Part shown: piece by piece, positions 1 through 9,026 of the stretch
Layout of the letters: each line of letters begins with the position of its first letter
How positions within the stretch are numbered: position 1 is the first letter of the stretch
From: Flavobacterium gilvum
GTDB lineage: Bacteria > Bacteroidota > Bacteroidia > Flavobacteriales > Flavobacteriaceae
Assembly (NCBI RefSeq): GCF_001761465.1
Contig: NZ_CP017479.1
Location: forward strand, 1,240,001-1,304,000
Direction of reading: 5' to 3'
DNA: 64,000 bases
Notes under the pieces: generated by a model
What the model saw: the letters and a program-made list of their open reading frames with translations, nothing else
Told to the model about the DNA's origin: nothing
Databases searched by the model: none
Program-made: the position numbers and the translations under genes

Positions 1-1245
1 TTTGAGTTCCTGATTGGCATCAGGAGTTCGTCGCCCGTTAATCCAATCCAAGGCAAATGGAATACTTTCGGTCAATGGAATTTTTTCAGCTTCAATAGTT
101 AATTCTTTGATAAGATTATTACTGATTTCCGCTTTCAATTGTTCTTTTTGTTCGTTGGTCAAAAGGGTAGAAGCAGTCAATAAATTTTCGGTTGGCCAAA
201 GTAATAATTCTTTGTACCAAGCCAATACATCTCCAAAAGCAGATTGCCCCGCTTCAAGACCTATGTATCCCGGAATTACGGATCCGTCAACTTGTCCGCA
301 GATACCACGAACGGTTTTTGTTCCAATTGATTCTTTGGTGTCCACGATAATATCGCAGGTTGAGGTTCCCATAACGCGAACCAAAGTATGCTCCGCAATT
401 TTGGCTCCTACTGCACCCGAATGGGCGTCGAATGTTCCAACTGCAATAACGGTATCTGTTGAAAGTCCCAATCGGGTTGCCCATTCTTGGTTTAGATTTC
501 CTGCAACCAAGTCTGAAGTATAAGTTTCATCATATAAATTTCCGCGAAGCGTTGCTAAATATGGATCTAATTTTTCCAGAAATTCAACGGGAGGTAAACC
601 GTTCCAGTCTTCATGCCACATCGCTTTGTGACCTGCTGCGCAACGGCTTCTTTTGAATGATTTTAAATCTTTATTGTCGATTAACAGATACGTCATCAAA
701 TCGCAATGTTCCATCCAAGTGTATGCCGCTTGTTTTACCGCTTCGTCTTCTCTAGCAACATGTAGAATTTTTGCCCAAAACCACTCTGATGAATAGATTC
801 CTCCTTCGTATTTGGTAAAATTTTCTCCACCCCAATTGGCTGCTAATTCGTTGATTTCGTTGGCCTCGTTTATGGCTGTGTGATCTTTCCATAACACCAT
901 CATGGCATTTGGATTGTGTTCAAAACCTTTGGTCAAAGCCAATGGAGTTCCGTCTTCGGCAACTGGCACAGGAGAAGATCCAGTGGTGTCAATACAAATG
1001 CTTCGAATCAAAGTAGAATCGACTTTGCTGTTTTCTACCACATATTTTATCGTTGTTTCCAATCCTTCGATATGATCTAATGGATGCTGGCGAAATTGAT
1101 TTATTGATGCGTTACAATATTCTTTGTTTTTCCATCGCTTGTAATCACAAACGTTTGAGGCCAATTCCTGTCCATTTTCAGTGTCTATCAACACTGCACG
1201 TACAGAATCTGAGCCATAATCTAATCCTATTACATAATTTTTCAT
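1..1245 (-). CDS. araB: Ribulokinase AraB (3' end cut by window)
   Basis: Phosphorylates L-ribulose to L-ribulose 5-phosphate in the cytoplasm, the second step of L-arabinose catabolism. The frame is open for 415 codons from the ATG at 1245 to the window edge, so the C-terminus is missing. It starts MKNYVIGLDYGSDSVRAVL, the FGGY-kinase ATP-binding loop; DTTGSSPVP and GTSTCDIIV are further kinase motifs seen in AraB. An AraR-type palindrome lies 47 bp upstream, and the neighbouring genes are arabinosidases, which fits an arabinose role. araD and araA would be expected just outside the window. The family call is firm from motif recognition. Confidence 0.93.
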   Translation of the reverse strand, partial: MKNYVIGLDYGSDSVRAVLIDTENGQELASNVCDYKRWKNKEYCNASINQFRQHPLDHIEGLETTIKYVVENSKVDSTLIRSICIDTTGSSPVPVAEDGTPLALTKGFEHNPNAMMVLWKDHTAINEANEINELAANWGGENFTKYEGGIYSSEWFWAKILHVAREDEAVKQAAYTWMEHCDLMTYLLIDNKDLKSFKRSRCAAGHKAMWHEDWNGLPPVEFLEKLDPYLATLRGNLYDETYTSDLVAGNLNQEWATRLGLSTDTVIAVGTFDAHSGAVGAKIAEHTLVRVMGTSTCDIIVDTKESIGTKTVRGICGQVDGSVIPGYIGLEAGQSAFGDVLAWYKELLLWPTENLLTASTLLTNEQKEQLKAEISNNLIKELTIEAEKIPLTESIPFALDWINGRRTPDANQELK

Positions 1246-1268
1246 CACAAATCTTTTAAATTACGGAC

Positions 1269-1276
1269 AAATATAA
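1269..1276 (-). promoter_or_regulatory. Probable -7 element of araB promoter
   Basis: TATATTTG on the minus strand fits the Bacteroidota -7 consensus TAnnTTTG. The expected -33 TTG is absent because that position falls in the operator, so the operator may block or replace the -33 contact. Transcription would start roughly 15-20 nt before the araB ATG. Confidence 0.45.
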
Positions 1277-1291
1277 AAATAATTATTTAAT

Positions 1292-1312
1292 AAGTGTATA
1301 AAAAACACTTAA
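1292..1312. promoter_or_regulatory. AraR-type operator upstream of araB
   Basis: Perfect palindrome of half-sites TAAGTGT (1292-1298) and ACACTTA (1306-1312) with a 7-nt spacer. Four other sites of the same 21-bp layout stand before arabinose genes in this window. Assignment to the Nudix AraR is inferred from the regulon content. Confidence 0.75.
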
Positions 1313-1410
1313 TTTATTTCTATCGTAACTTTAATTTAAGATTAAGGTTGCAAAGAATGTTAAACACGTCTTTTAAAATATAATATTTGATAAGTGTTTT
1401 TGTGTTTTGT

Positions 1411-3378
1411 TTATTTCTGTTCATCTATCCAAACTTTCATTTTTCCAATGCCTCTGTTTGACCAGGAATAATACGGAATAGCTTTTAGTTTGGAGTTTTG
1501 GATGGCATTTACTCCCTCCAAAAGGTTGTTTTCTTTGGTTACTTTGAAAGTGTCATGGGGTGCAATCGTGATTTTGTCAAAGGCGGTTGCGTTGTCAATT
1601 TCCTCGATAGCATACACAATCGGGCCGTATTCCAAAGCCACTTTTCCAATGTTGTTTTCTACTTTGGTATTGGTCACTACTTGTTTTACCTCCATTAGGA
1701 AATTGAGATTGATGATGTCGCCTTTTTTCCATTTTCGGGTAATGGTGAAGTAACCTTCTTTTTCTTGAGAGAGGAGAGGAGTGCCGTTTATTGTCAGGGA
1801 AGAAACTGCTGCTGATGCCGACTTATAACTGTATAAATCTCCTGGTAAAACTTGGTTTCTTGCCCATCCCGGAACTCTTAATTTGATAGTGAATTCACCT
1901 TCTTTTTTTGGAGAAACGGTCAATGTAATCTTTCCATCCCAAGGATAATTGGTTTGTTGTGCGATTTGCAATTCGGTTTTGTCCAATGTGATTTTTGCTG
2001 TATTCGAAGCATATAAATTTACGTACAATGTGTTTTTGCCTGTAGAATAAATCAATCCAGGAATTGATGGAATAAAACGAATCAAATTCGTTGGGCAACA
2101 AGAGCAGTCAAACCAGGATTGGCGGGTGCAAGCTCCTCGGTTGAATTTATAAACCCCGTCCGATTCTAAGGCATTTGGGTAGAAAAATTGTTTTCCGTCC
2201 AATGATAATCCTGAGATTAAACCGTTGTATAAAGAGCGTTCAATTACATCAAAATATTCAGAATTTCCGGTTTGGTTGTGCAATCTGTGGTTCCAATATA
2301 CATTTCCAATTGCCGCGCAAGTTTCATTATAGGCTGTGAGATTTGGCAATTCGTAGTTTTTACCGAAGGCTTCACCTTCATGTTTGGCACCAATTCCACC
2401 AGTGATGTACATTTTTTTGTTGACCATATTTGTCCACAAATTATTCACTGCATTTTGGTAGTCATTGTCATTGTATATTGCGGCAATATCGGTCATTCCT
2501 GCGTACATATACATAGCTCGAACAGCGTGGCCTACTGCTTCTTTTTGTCGAATCACTGGAATATCGTCTTGCGAGTAAGCACCATACAACTTATGATTTT
2601 TCGGATTTCCTCTGTTGTCAAGGAAGTATTTGGCTAATTTCAAATAGGATTTATTGTTGGTAATTCTGTAGAGATTGACCAAACCTGTTTCTACAATCTG
2701 GTGACCGGGTACACCATGAACCTGATCGGGATTGTCGCCAAAAGCGCGTACCAGCATATCGGCAGTTTTGATGGCGATGTCAAGAAAATTTCTTTTTCCG
2801 GTGGCTTCAAAATGAACTACTGCAGCTTCTATCATGTGTCCGGGATTGTACAGCTCGTGGCTAATTTGAAGGGATTCCCAACGTTTTCCTTCAATGACAG
2901 GAACCCATTTTGCAGGTGGTTTGGCCGGATTAATGGTTCTCCACGTCGTTAAATAGCCGTCTTTTTCCTGCCCCACTTTGATAATCGCAATAAGGGAATC
3001 TAATTTTTTTTCCAGTTTTGGATTAGGTTCGCTGATTAGGGTATTCGAAGCGCCTTCGATTATTTTGTAAACATCGGTGTCGTCAAATGGCATTTGTCCT
3101 TTTACTTCTCCCTTCATTTTTCCGCCAGCAATCAGGAAATTGTCCAATCGACCTTCTTCCTCACATTTATGGATGGCATAATCGATGGTTTTTTCCTGTA
3201 CTTTTTTAATGATTGGTAACCAAAAAGCATCTGTTATTTTTACATTCCGGATGTTTACGGGGGTGATGATATATCCTGTGTTTTTTGTATCCTGTTTCTG
3301 TGCATTTAGTTTACCTAAAAGGGGAAAAAATATGATGAAGAAGTACAAGAGATGATTTTTTAAATTCGAAAGTTTCAT
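1411..3378 (-). CDS. GH127 beta-L-arabinofuranosidase-like hydrolase
   Basis: Glycoside hydrolase of the DUF1680/GH127 family, 655 aa from the chosen start. The family removes terminal beta-L-arabinofuranose using a zinc-bound cysteine nucleophile. The zinc ligand set is visible as NETC (Glu352, Cys354) and a later CSCC cluster (Cys425, Cys427, Cys428); by analogy with HypBA1, Cys427 would be the nucleophile. I chose the ATG at 3378, which gives MKLSNLKNHLLYFFIIFFPL, a signal peptide ending near LNAQ; a longer in-frame start at 3438 adds 20 unlikely residues. It lies downstream of the GH51 gene on the same strand and may be cotranscribed, although a long palindrome separates them. Confidence 0.9.
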   Translation of the reverse strand: MKLSNLKNHLLYFFIIFFPLLGKLNAQKQDTKNTGYIITPVNIRNVKITDAFWLPIIKKVQEKTIDYAIHKCEEEGRLDNFLIAGGKMKGEVKGQMPFDDTDVYKIIEGASNTLISEPNPKLEKKLDSLIAIIKVGQEKDGYLTTWRTINPAKPPAKWVPVIEGKRWESLQISHELYNPGHMIEAAVVHFEATGKRNFLDIAIKTADMLVRAFGDNPDQVHGVPGHQIVETGLVNLYRITNNKSYLKLAKYFLDNRGNPKNHKLYGAYSQDDIPVIRQKEAVGHAVRAMYMYAGMTDIAAIYNDNDYQNAVNNLWTNMVNKKMYITGGIGAKHEGEAFGKNYELPNLTAYNETCAAIGNVYWNHRLHNQTGNSEYFDVIERSLYNGLISGLSLDGKQFFYPNALESDGVYKFNRGACTRQSWFDCSCCPTNLIRFIPSIPGLIYSTGKNTLYVNLYASNTAKITLDKTELQIAQQTNYPWDGKITLTVSPKKEGEFTIKLRVPGWARNQVLPGDLYSYKSASAAVSSLTINGTPLLSQEKEGYFTITRKWKKGDIINLNFLMEVKQVVTNTKVENNIGKVALEYGPIVYAIEEIDNATAFDKITIAPHDTFKVTKENNLLEGVNAIQNSKLKAIPYYSWSNRGIGKMKVWIDEQK

Positions 3379-3430
3379 AAATGGTGTTGGTATTTCGAAA
3401 AATAGATTTCTTAAGTTAAGTTTTGTGTTT

Positions 3431-3496
3431 TCTCGCAAAGGCGTAGAGGCGCAAAGTTTGGAACCTATTTCTTTGCGTCTTATCGCCTTTGCGGGA
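3431..3496. repeat. Long imperfect palindrome with GCAAAG words
   Basis: Left arm 3431-3456 (starts TCTCGCAAAGGCGTAG) pairs with right arm 3471-3496 (ends CGCCTTTGCGGGA). The loop reads TTTGGAACCTATTTC. The element at 41728-41796 has nearly the same loop in reverse complement, so both belong to one dispersed family. It sits between GH51 and GH127. Confidence 0.75.
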
Positions 3497-3561
3497 GTTA
3501 TATTTAGAACTTAAATAATTTTTTTGTGTTTGCAATTTGTCCTTTAAATCATAATTTGGGT

Positions 3562-5109
3562 TTATTTGCCTTCGAGCATAATAACAGAAAAAGGAGGGAT
3601 GTTAATTTCAAGTTTTCCTTTTTTGTTTGCAAAATCTTTAAAAACTGTTGGAACAATTTTATTTGGTGTTTCAAATGAATTATAATCTTGCAGTTTGGCT
3701 GAAGTTATAATCGTTCCGGTTACGTTTTTAATACCAAGTTCATTAACATCGAGCTCAATTTTATTGTTGTTTTTTGCATCGACATTTACCAATGAAATGT
3801 GTACCGCTCCGTTTTTGTCCTTAGAAGCCGAAGCCGATATAGCGGGAAGCGTTTCTCCATTCACGGTATATAAAGGCGATTGAAAACTAACCGGCAATAA
3901 TTTTGCATCCTGGTGAACGCTGTACATTTTCATGATATGATAAGTAGGCGTCAAAATCATTTTGGTTTTATCAGTAAGGATAACTGCTTGCAAAACGTTT
4001 ACGCATTGTGCTAAATTTGCCATACGAACCCTATCGGCGTGATTGTTAAAAATATTAAGGGTAGATCCTGCCAAAACTGCATCTCTCATGGTGTTTTGCT
4101 GATACAAAAAACCAGGATTTGTTCCATTTACAACTTCGTACCAGCCTCCCCATTCGTCAACAATCATGGCTACTTTTTTTTGAGGATCGTATTTGTCCAT
4201 TATGGCAGAATGTTTTGTAACCAATTCTTCCATTTTCAATGCTGATTTCATAGTTTTGAAATATTGTTCTTCGGTATAATTGACACCGTCTCCCTTTTTA
4301 TTCCAATTGATTACAGCATAATGATGAACTCCAACGCCACCCAACATATTTAGCGGAATGTTTTTCATCAATACTTCGGTCCAGTTATAATCGGCGCTGT
4401 TTGATCCCGAAGCAATGCGGGTAATACCGCCCGTGTTTTCCCAATCCGATATGAAAGTGGCAAATTTTCTGTATTCTCCAGCATAATATTCGGCGGTCAT
4501 ATTCCCTCCACAACCCCACGCTTCATTCCCAATTCCCCAATATTTTACTTTCCAGGGTTCTGTTCGTCCATTTTTTTTACGCAAATCACTCATCGGGCTT
4601 TTGCCGCTAAAATTGGTGTATTGCACCCAGTCTGATAATTCTTGTACAGTCCCGCTTCCCACATTTCCAGAAAGATAAGGTTCTGCACCTAGAAGTTCGC
4701 ACATGTTCAGGAAATCGTGGGTTCCAAAACTGTTATCTTCGGTAACGCCACCCCACCATTTGTTGACGATAGTTGGTCTGTTTTCTTTTGGACCAATACC
4801 GTCTTTCCAGTGATAGGTATCTGCAAAACAACCTCCCGGCCAACGGAGATTTGGGATTTTTAAATCTTTTAAGGCAGCGATAATATCATTACGAACTCCG
4901 GCGGTATTGGGAATTTTGGAAGTATCGCCCACAAAAAATCCGCCATAAATGCAACGTCCTAAATGTTCTGCAAAATGCCCATAGATGTTTTTGTTGATAG
5001 TTGGCGTGTTTTCAGTGTTTTTTATGGAGATTACGGTAGTTTCTTTTTGGGCAAAAGTGTTTTGACAACAAAGTGCAACAATTGATAAGAATAGTAAGGT
5101 TTTTTTCAT
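3562..5109 (-). CDS. GH51 alpha-L-arabinofuranosidase, secreted
   Basis: Releases alpha-L-arabinofuranose from arabinan or arabinoxylan side chains. The 515-aa protein starts with a signal peptide (MKKTLLFLSIVALCC to FAQ, about 21 residues), so it acts outside the cytoplasm. The GH51 (beta/alpha)8 signatures are clear: RWPGGCFAD near residue 89, the acid/base Glu196 in GIGNEAWG and the nucleophile Glu319 in VDEWGGW. Length matches single-domain GH51 enzymes. An AraR-type palindrome lies directly downstream of a -7-like hexamer in its promoter, so it is probably arabinose-induced, possibly together with the downstream GH127 gene. Confidence 0.95.
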   Translation of the reverse strand: MKKTLLFLSIVALCCQNTFAQKETTVISIKNTENTPTINKNIYGHFAEHLGRCIYGGFFVGDTSKIPNTAGVRNDIIAALKDLKIPNLRWPGGCFADTYHWKDGIGPKENRPTIVNKWWGGVTEDNSFGTHDFLNMCELLGAEPYLSGNVGSGTVQELSDWVQYTNFSGKSPMSDLRKKNGRTEPWKVKYWGIGNEAWGCGGNMTAEYYAGEYRKFATFISDWENTGGITRIASGSNSADYNWTEVLMKNIPLNMLGGVGVHHYAVINWNKKGDGVNYTEEQYFKTMKSALKMEELVTKHSAIMDKYDPQKKVAMIVDEWGGWYEVVNGTNPGFLYQQNTMRDAVLAGSTLNIFNNHADRVRMANLAQCVNVLQAVILTDKTKMILTPTYHIMKMYSVHQDAKLLPVSFQSPLYTVNGETLPAISASASKDKNGAVHISLVNVDAKNNNKIELDVNELGIKNVTGTIITSAKLQDYNSFETPNKIVPTVFKDFANKKGKLEINIPPFSVIMLEGK

Positions 5110-5202
5110 GATAGTTTAATTCTTAAATAGACAATTTCGGGGAATCCTCAATCAATTAGTGGTTAATTTAGTAATAGCAATCAGTTTACATATAATTTAA
5201 AA

Positions 5203-5223
5203 TAAGTGTTGTTTTAACATTTG
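5203..5223. promoter_or_regulatory. AraR-type operator upstream of GH51
   Basis: Half-sites TAAGTGT (5203-5209) and ACATTTG (5217-5223) with 7-nt spacing. It immediately follows a minus-strand -7-like element, a position expected to overlap the transcription start and repress. Confidence 0.65.
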
Positions 5224-5255
5224 TAAATGTAATTAAAAAAAAATCACAAAAACAA
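5224..5255 (-). promoter_or_regulatory. Candidate GH51 promoter
   Basis: On the minus strand, TTG (5253-5255), 21 nt, then TACATTTA (5224-5231), abutting the operator. The GH43 promoter has the same TTG-N21-TAnnTTT-operator order, which supports both, although 21 nt is longer than the usual 19-nt spacer. Confidence 0.45.
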
Positions 5256-5477
5256 ATTAATTTTGTGTAAAAACGGTGAAATAGAAGCGGATATCGCAAA
5301 AAAAGCTTGAATATTTTTTTACGTTTTCAAAGTTCTTCAGTTTTTGTAGAAATCAGAATTGTTCGTTGTTACTTTTTTATTTTGCCCATTTTTTGAGGTT
5401 TTATTTGATTTTTCGTATAAAAATTAAAATTTTCAAACACAACAAGGATATTTCAGAGATAGCTTGTTTTTGTTTTA

Positions 5478-5498
5478 TTAGTGTAAAAAGCACATTAA
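5478..5498. promoter_or_regulatory. AraR-type operator upstream of araR
   Basis: Half-sites TTAGTGT (5478-5484) and ACATTAA (5492-5498), 7-nt spacer. It ends 7 nt before the -33 TTG of the araR promoter, so autoregulation is likely. Confidence 0.65.
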
Positions 5499-5504
5499 TA
5501 AAAA

Positions 5505-5535
5505 TTTGGTAGTTCTGAGGAAGTTCTTATATTTA
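5505..5535 (+). promoter_or_regulatory. araR promoter
   Basis: TTTG at 5505-5508, a 19-nt spacer, then TATATTTA at 5528-5535, close to the Bacteroidota TTTG / TAnnTTTG consensus. The start codon follows 21 nt later. Confidence 0.6.
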
Positions 5536-5556
5536 CCGTAAATTTTAAATGTAAAG

Positions 5557-6249
5557 ATGCTAAATAGTTATAGTACTGTAGATAAAGTAATTCTAGCGGT
5601 GGATTGTATTATTTTCGGCTTTGATGAAGTAGATGGTTTAAAAATTCTTTTGATAAAAAGAGATTTTGAACCAGAAAGAGGGAAATGGTCATTGATGGGT
5701 GGATTTCTTAAAAAAGAAGAGGTGTTGGATGATGCCGCCATTAGGGTGCTGAATACTTATACCGGTTTACAGGACATCTATATGGAACAACTGTATACTT
5801 ATAGTGAGATAGATCGTGACCCTGTGGAAAGAACCATATCGGTGGCTTATTATGCCTTGATTAATATTGAAAATCATAATGCGGAATTGATTCAGAATTA
5901 TCACGCCAAATGGTTTAGTGTCTCCGAAGTGCCAAAATTGATTTTTGACCATGACAATATGCTAGAACACGCCATCAGAAGATTGAGATACAGAACTTCG
6001 ATGCGTCCGGTAGGTTTTGAACTTTTGCCAGAAAAATTCAAAATGAGTCAGTTGCTTAAATTGTATGAATCGATTTTGGACAAGAAAATAGATAAAAGAA
6101 ACTTTATCAGCAAAATCAATTCCTTGGATATTTTAATAAAATTAGACGAGAAAGACATGACTTCGTCTAGAAAAGGTTCCTTTCTCTATACTTTTGACAA
6201 GGAAAAATACGATGCAAAACTTTTGAATAATTTTGCAGTCAATTTTTAG
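5557..6249 (+). CDS. araR: AraR, Nudix-type (NrtR-like) transcriptional regulator
   Basis: Two-domain regulator of 230 aa: an N-terminal Nudix-fold sensor (about 1-150) and a C-terminal winged-helix domain (about 155-230). The Nudix box is degenerate. Gly49 and Glu55 are kept, but the catalytic REUxEE part reads R63-V-L-N-T-Y68, so hydrolysis is not expected and the fold should act as an effector pocket. This matches the Bacteroides AraR class, a Nudix-family repressor released by L-arabinose (established knowledge). All surrounding genes are for arabinose release and use, and five matching palindromes flank them, including one before this gene. Binding to these sites is inferred. Confidence 0.85.
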   Translation: MLNSYSTVDKVILAVDCIIFGFDEVDGLKILLIKRDFEPERGKWSLMGGFLKKEEVLDDAAIRVLNTYTGLQDIYMEQLYTYSEIDRDPVERTISVAYYALINIENHNAELIQNYHAKWFSVSEVPKLIFDHDNMLEHAIRRLRYRTSMRPVGFELLPEKFKMSQLLKLYESILDKKIDKRNFISKINSLDILIKLDEKDMTSSRKGSFLYTFDKEKYDAKLLNNFAVNF

Positions 6250-6270
6250 AAAGCATTAGAATCCTAAACA

Positions 6271-6306
6271 AAAAAGGGAGCTTCTGTAGTGGAAGCTCCC
6301 TTTTTT
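6271..6306. terminator. Bidirectional intrinsic terminator after araR
   Basis: Perfect 9-bp stem GGGAGCTTC (6276-6284) / GAAGCTCCC (6292-6300) with A-tract before and T-tract after, so it can serve araR on the plus strand and the convergent hydrolase gene on the minus strand. Confidence 0.85.
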
Positions 6307-6325
6307 GTTTTCCTCGCAAAGGTTG

Positions 6326-6348
6326 GAGACGTTGCCATGCAACGTCTC
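6326..6348. repeat. Short palindromic repeat GAGACGTTG
   Basis: Arms GAGACGTTG and CAACGTCTC around CCATG. It lies between the terminator and the end of the next gene. The same palindrome type is common as an intergenic repeat in many bacteria; only this copy was seen here. Confidence 0.6.
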
Positions 6349-6363
6349 TACGGTTTAGAAAAC

Positions 6364-8979
6364 CTATTTCTTCTTTGCTTTAATGCGATAAACAGTAAAC
6401 GAATAGGCGGGTAATTCGGTATTCGTTAATTCTGAAACGGAACAAATCGAAGTTGTCGGTTTTGCGTTTTTGTCATTTGGGTCTCCTTTCAAAACGGTTT
6501 TTAGAGCTTCTTTGTTTTCCAAACCATAATTTTTTAAATCGAATGAAGATTTTACCACTACCGGCAATAAGTTAACGAGTTTCACAATAAGGTCGTCTGT
6601 TTTGGAATCTCTGACAATTGATACGGCGATACGATTTTTTACATTCTCCTGATTGTTAGAAAGGGCTGTTTCTGTCGGGATGTATTGGTCACCGGAATTT
6701 TGTCCGTAGAGTTTTTGCACTTCGTAGCCCACCGTTGGTCTCACTTCGGTATTGTTGAAATAAATCAGGTTGGGATTCCATTGTGTATGCTTGTCTTTGG
6801 CCAATAGCGGCGCATACGAAGACATACTCACCACATCACCATTGCGTTCAATCGAGGTGAGGTACAACGCTTCGGATAAGGCGGTTTCTATATTGTTGGG
6901 TTTCCCTGGCAGGTGCGCAGCATATTCGCCTAGATAGACTTTGGGTTTGGAACGATCATAACTGTCGTAATAATCCTGATTGTAGATAAACCAGCCAGGA
7001 GGTTGGTAGTAGTGTTCGTCCACCATAGGCACATTGAGTTTTGTTGCGATATCCCAGCCTTCCTGATAATCGGTTCCTTCAAAAGTTGGGCCTACGGTTC
7101 CAATAACGGTTATTTCTGGGTATTTTTCCTTGATAGCTTTAAAGATCATGGTAAAACGTTCTTCAAAAATATCAGTAATCAAATCTTCATTTCCAATACC
7201 GATGTATTTTAAGTTAAATGGTTTTGGATGTCCGGCTTCTGCACGTTTTTTGCCCCATTTGGTCGTTATATCTCCATTGGCATATTCCACTAAATCGAGA
7301 ATATCCTGTACATATTCTTTCATTTCAGACATTGGAATTCCGCATTGTTGTCCGGCGCCACCTGTAGATGAATTTTGGCAGGGAACACCGGCAGCGATTA
7401 CCGGCAGTGGCACAGCTCCAATATCTTCGCAAAATTGGAAGTATTCAAAATAGCCTAAACCGACAGTTTGATGATACCTCCAAAGGTTGCGCATCGGTTT
7501 TCTGCTTTCAAGCGGACCAATGGTGTTTTTCCATTTATAAATATTATCCAATCCGTCGCCGTGGGCAACACAGCCACCGGGGAAACGAATGAATTTGGGC
7601 TTCAGGTCGGCAAGAGTTTGAGCCAAGTCAGCTCGCAATCCATTTTTGCGTCCTTTAAAAGTTTTTTGAGGAAAAAGCGAAATCAAATCCAAATCTAATG
7701 TTCCTGTCATTTGCGGAACAATTTCCAGATTGGCATCGGCAATAGTTGTTTTGGAGGTGATGATTGTGTTGTATTTTTTCCAGTCCTTGCCAGCGGTTGG
7801 GATTGCTGTTTCCCCGTATATTTCGCCATTTTTTCCTGTAAACCGAATAAGAAGTTTTCCTGGTTTACCTTTAGTGCTTCGGGCAAATACAGAGAAATCG
7901 TATTTTTCACCTGCTTTCACTGGAATGCCGTCAAAACCTTCATTGACTAATGCCGTTCCAGTTTGGTTGATGGTCAGTTTTGCATAATGTTTGTTGTTGG
8001 GATGAATAGGGTTTATAGAATCAATAACAAATTTTGATGTTTCGCCTTTCAGACTCCAGGCTTTGGTACTGTTCCAGGTTTTGTCCCTGCCTTTGGTGTC
8101 GGCAATGATATATTCAAAATCCCTGTTTTGAATCAGTTCTGCATACAAACCGCCATCTGCGGCATAATTGATATCTTCAAAAAAGATTCCTATCAACGAA
8201 TTGCTGATTTTTTTGCTTTTTGAAGCATCAACCGTAAATTTTGCCTCGACAGGTTTTAAGTCGGTAAAACGCTCATTGTCTGTTTTGGTAGTTTCCGACC
8301 AAAGTTGGTTTCTATAGACAGATGTTTGTTGGGTTTTAATCAGTCCTTCGACAACGCTCCAGGCCACTTTGTTGATTGAACCTGTTTCGGATTTGCCGGA
8401 AATTATAACATTTTCGCGGGTGTTTTTATGTTCGGATAGGGGAATGTTTTTGGTTTCCGAGAATTTCTTGAAATCTTTGGTTGTTGTGCAAAAAGCTATT
8501 GTTTCACTTTGAAGATTACTCAACCAACTGATGGTATATTCGTCTTTTTCTTTGTTGTAAGCCACTTCGAGGTTCAGGCAGTTATTGTCGTTCATGACAA
8601 TAGGATAGGATTGACGTCCCCAATAAAGAAGGTCTTTGGACGAAGCATGTGCAAAAGTTCCGTCTTTTTCATTCAGGCTCCATAAACAATGCCATAATCC
8701 GTCGGCGCCGGGAAAGAGAATAGGAGCGACCATTCTTTTTTGGGAACCCCAAGCTCCGTAATCCGAATGGATGTAGTGGTATTCCGGGCCTATGGGATGC
8801 CAGTTGATTTTGTCGGTGCTCCAGGCAAAATGAAGGCCGTCAAAAGTTTTTCCATTGGAATAAGAGAAGATATAGGCTTCAGTCGGATTTTTAGCGAAAG
8901 CGGAAACTGCCGTAAAACATACAATCAATAAACCCAGAAAGTATTTTTTTTGTTTTTGAAATTTGAAAAAAGTGTTCAT
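6364..8979 (-). CDS. Large GH51 alpha-L-arabinofuranosidase with extra N-terminal propeller-like domain
   Basis: An 871-aa secreted protein. Residues 1-29 form a signal peptide ending SAFA. Residues about 31-240 resemble the blade repeats of GH43/GH32-type propellers (AWSTDKINWHPIG, ASSKDLLYWGRQ, CTTTKDFKKF), but I cannot find a full catalytic set. Residues about 245-440 carry the GH51 lead-in (GIFFEDINYAADGG) and a carbohydrate-binding-like beta insert (WSLKGETSKF to DLDLISLFP). The GH51 barrel follows, with RFPGGC, acid/base Glu598 in GIGNEDL and nucleophile Glu685 in LGEYAAH, then a beta domain. It follows GH43 on the same strand and is probably in its operon. The substrate is likely decorated arabinan or arabinogalactan; the exact linkage is not readable. 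Confidence 0.9.
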   Translation of the reverse strand: MNTFFKFQKQKKYFLGLLIVCFTAVSAFAKNPTEAYIFSYSNGKTFDGLHFAWSTDKINWHPIGPEYHYIHSDYGAWGSQKRMVAPILFPGADGLWHCLWSLNEKDGTFAHASSKDLLYWGRQSYPIVMNDNNCLNLEVAYNKEKDEYTISWLSNLQSETIAFCTTTKDFKKFSETKNIPLSEHKNTRENVIISGKSETGSINKVAWSVVEGLIKTQQTSVYRNQLWSETTKTDNERFTDLKPVEAKFTVDASKSKKISNSLIGIFFEDINYAADGGLYAELIQNRDFEYIIADTKGRDKTWNSTKAWSLKGETSKFVIDSINPIHPNNKHYAKLTINQTGTALVNEGFDGIPVKAGEKYDFSVFARSTKGKPGKLLIRFTGKNGEIYGETAIPTAGKDWKKYNTIITSKTTIADANLEIVPQMTGTLDLDLISLFPQKTFKGRKNGLRADLAQTLADLKPKFIRFPGGCVAHGDGLDNIYKWKNTIGPLESRKPMRNLWRYHQTVGLGYFEYFQFCEDIGAVPLPVIAAGVPCQNSSTGGAGQQCGIPMSEMKEYVQDILDLVEYANGDITTKWGKKRAEAGHPKPFNLKYIGIGNEDLITDIFEERFTMIFKAIKEKYPEITVIGTVGPTFEGTDYQEGWDIATKLNVPMVDEHYYQPPGWFIYNQDYYDSYDRSKPKVYLGEYAAHLPGKPNNIETALSEALYLTSIERNGDVVSMSSYAPLLAKDKHTQWNPNLIYFNNTEVRPTVGYEVQKLYGQNSGDQYIPTETALSNNQENVKNRIAVSIVRDSKTDDLIVKLVNLLPVVVKSSFDLKNYGLENKEALKTVLKGDPNDKNAKPTTSICSVSELTNTELPAYSFTVYRIKAKKK

Positions 8980-9026
8980 GTCGTATTAATATTTTCTAAG
9001 GAGACCAAAAAAAGGATTGTTTTTTT

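Noticed and set aside
14..523. 169-aa open frame on the plus strand
   Set aside because: It lies antisense within araB, which has clear FGGY-kinase motifs over the same bases.
1391..1411. Another TAAGTGT half-site after GH127
   Set aside because: The second half at the required 7-nt spacing (TTTTGTT) does not match.
3379..3438. Longer N-terminus for GH127
   Set aside because: The extra 20 residues would precede a complete signal peptide, which is unlikely.
7130..7950. Several plus-strand frames of 70-107 aa
   Set aside because: All are shadows of the large GH51 coding region on the other strand.
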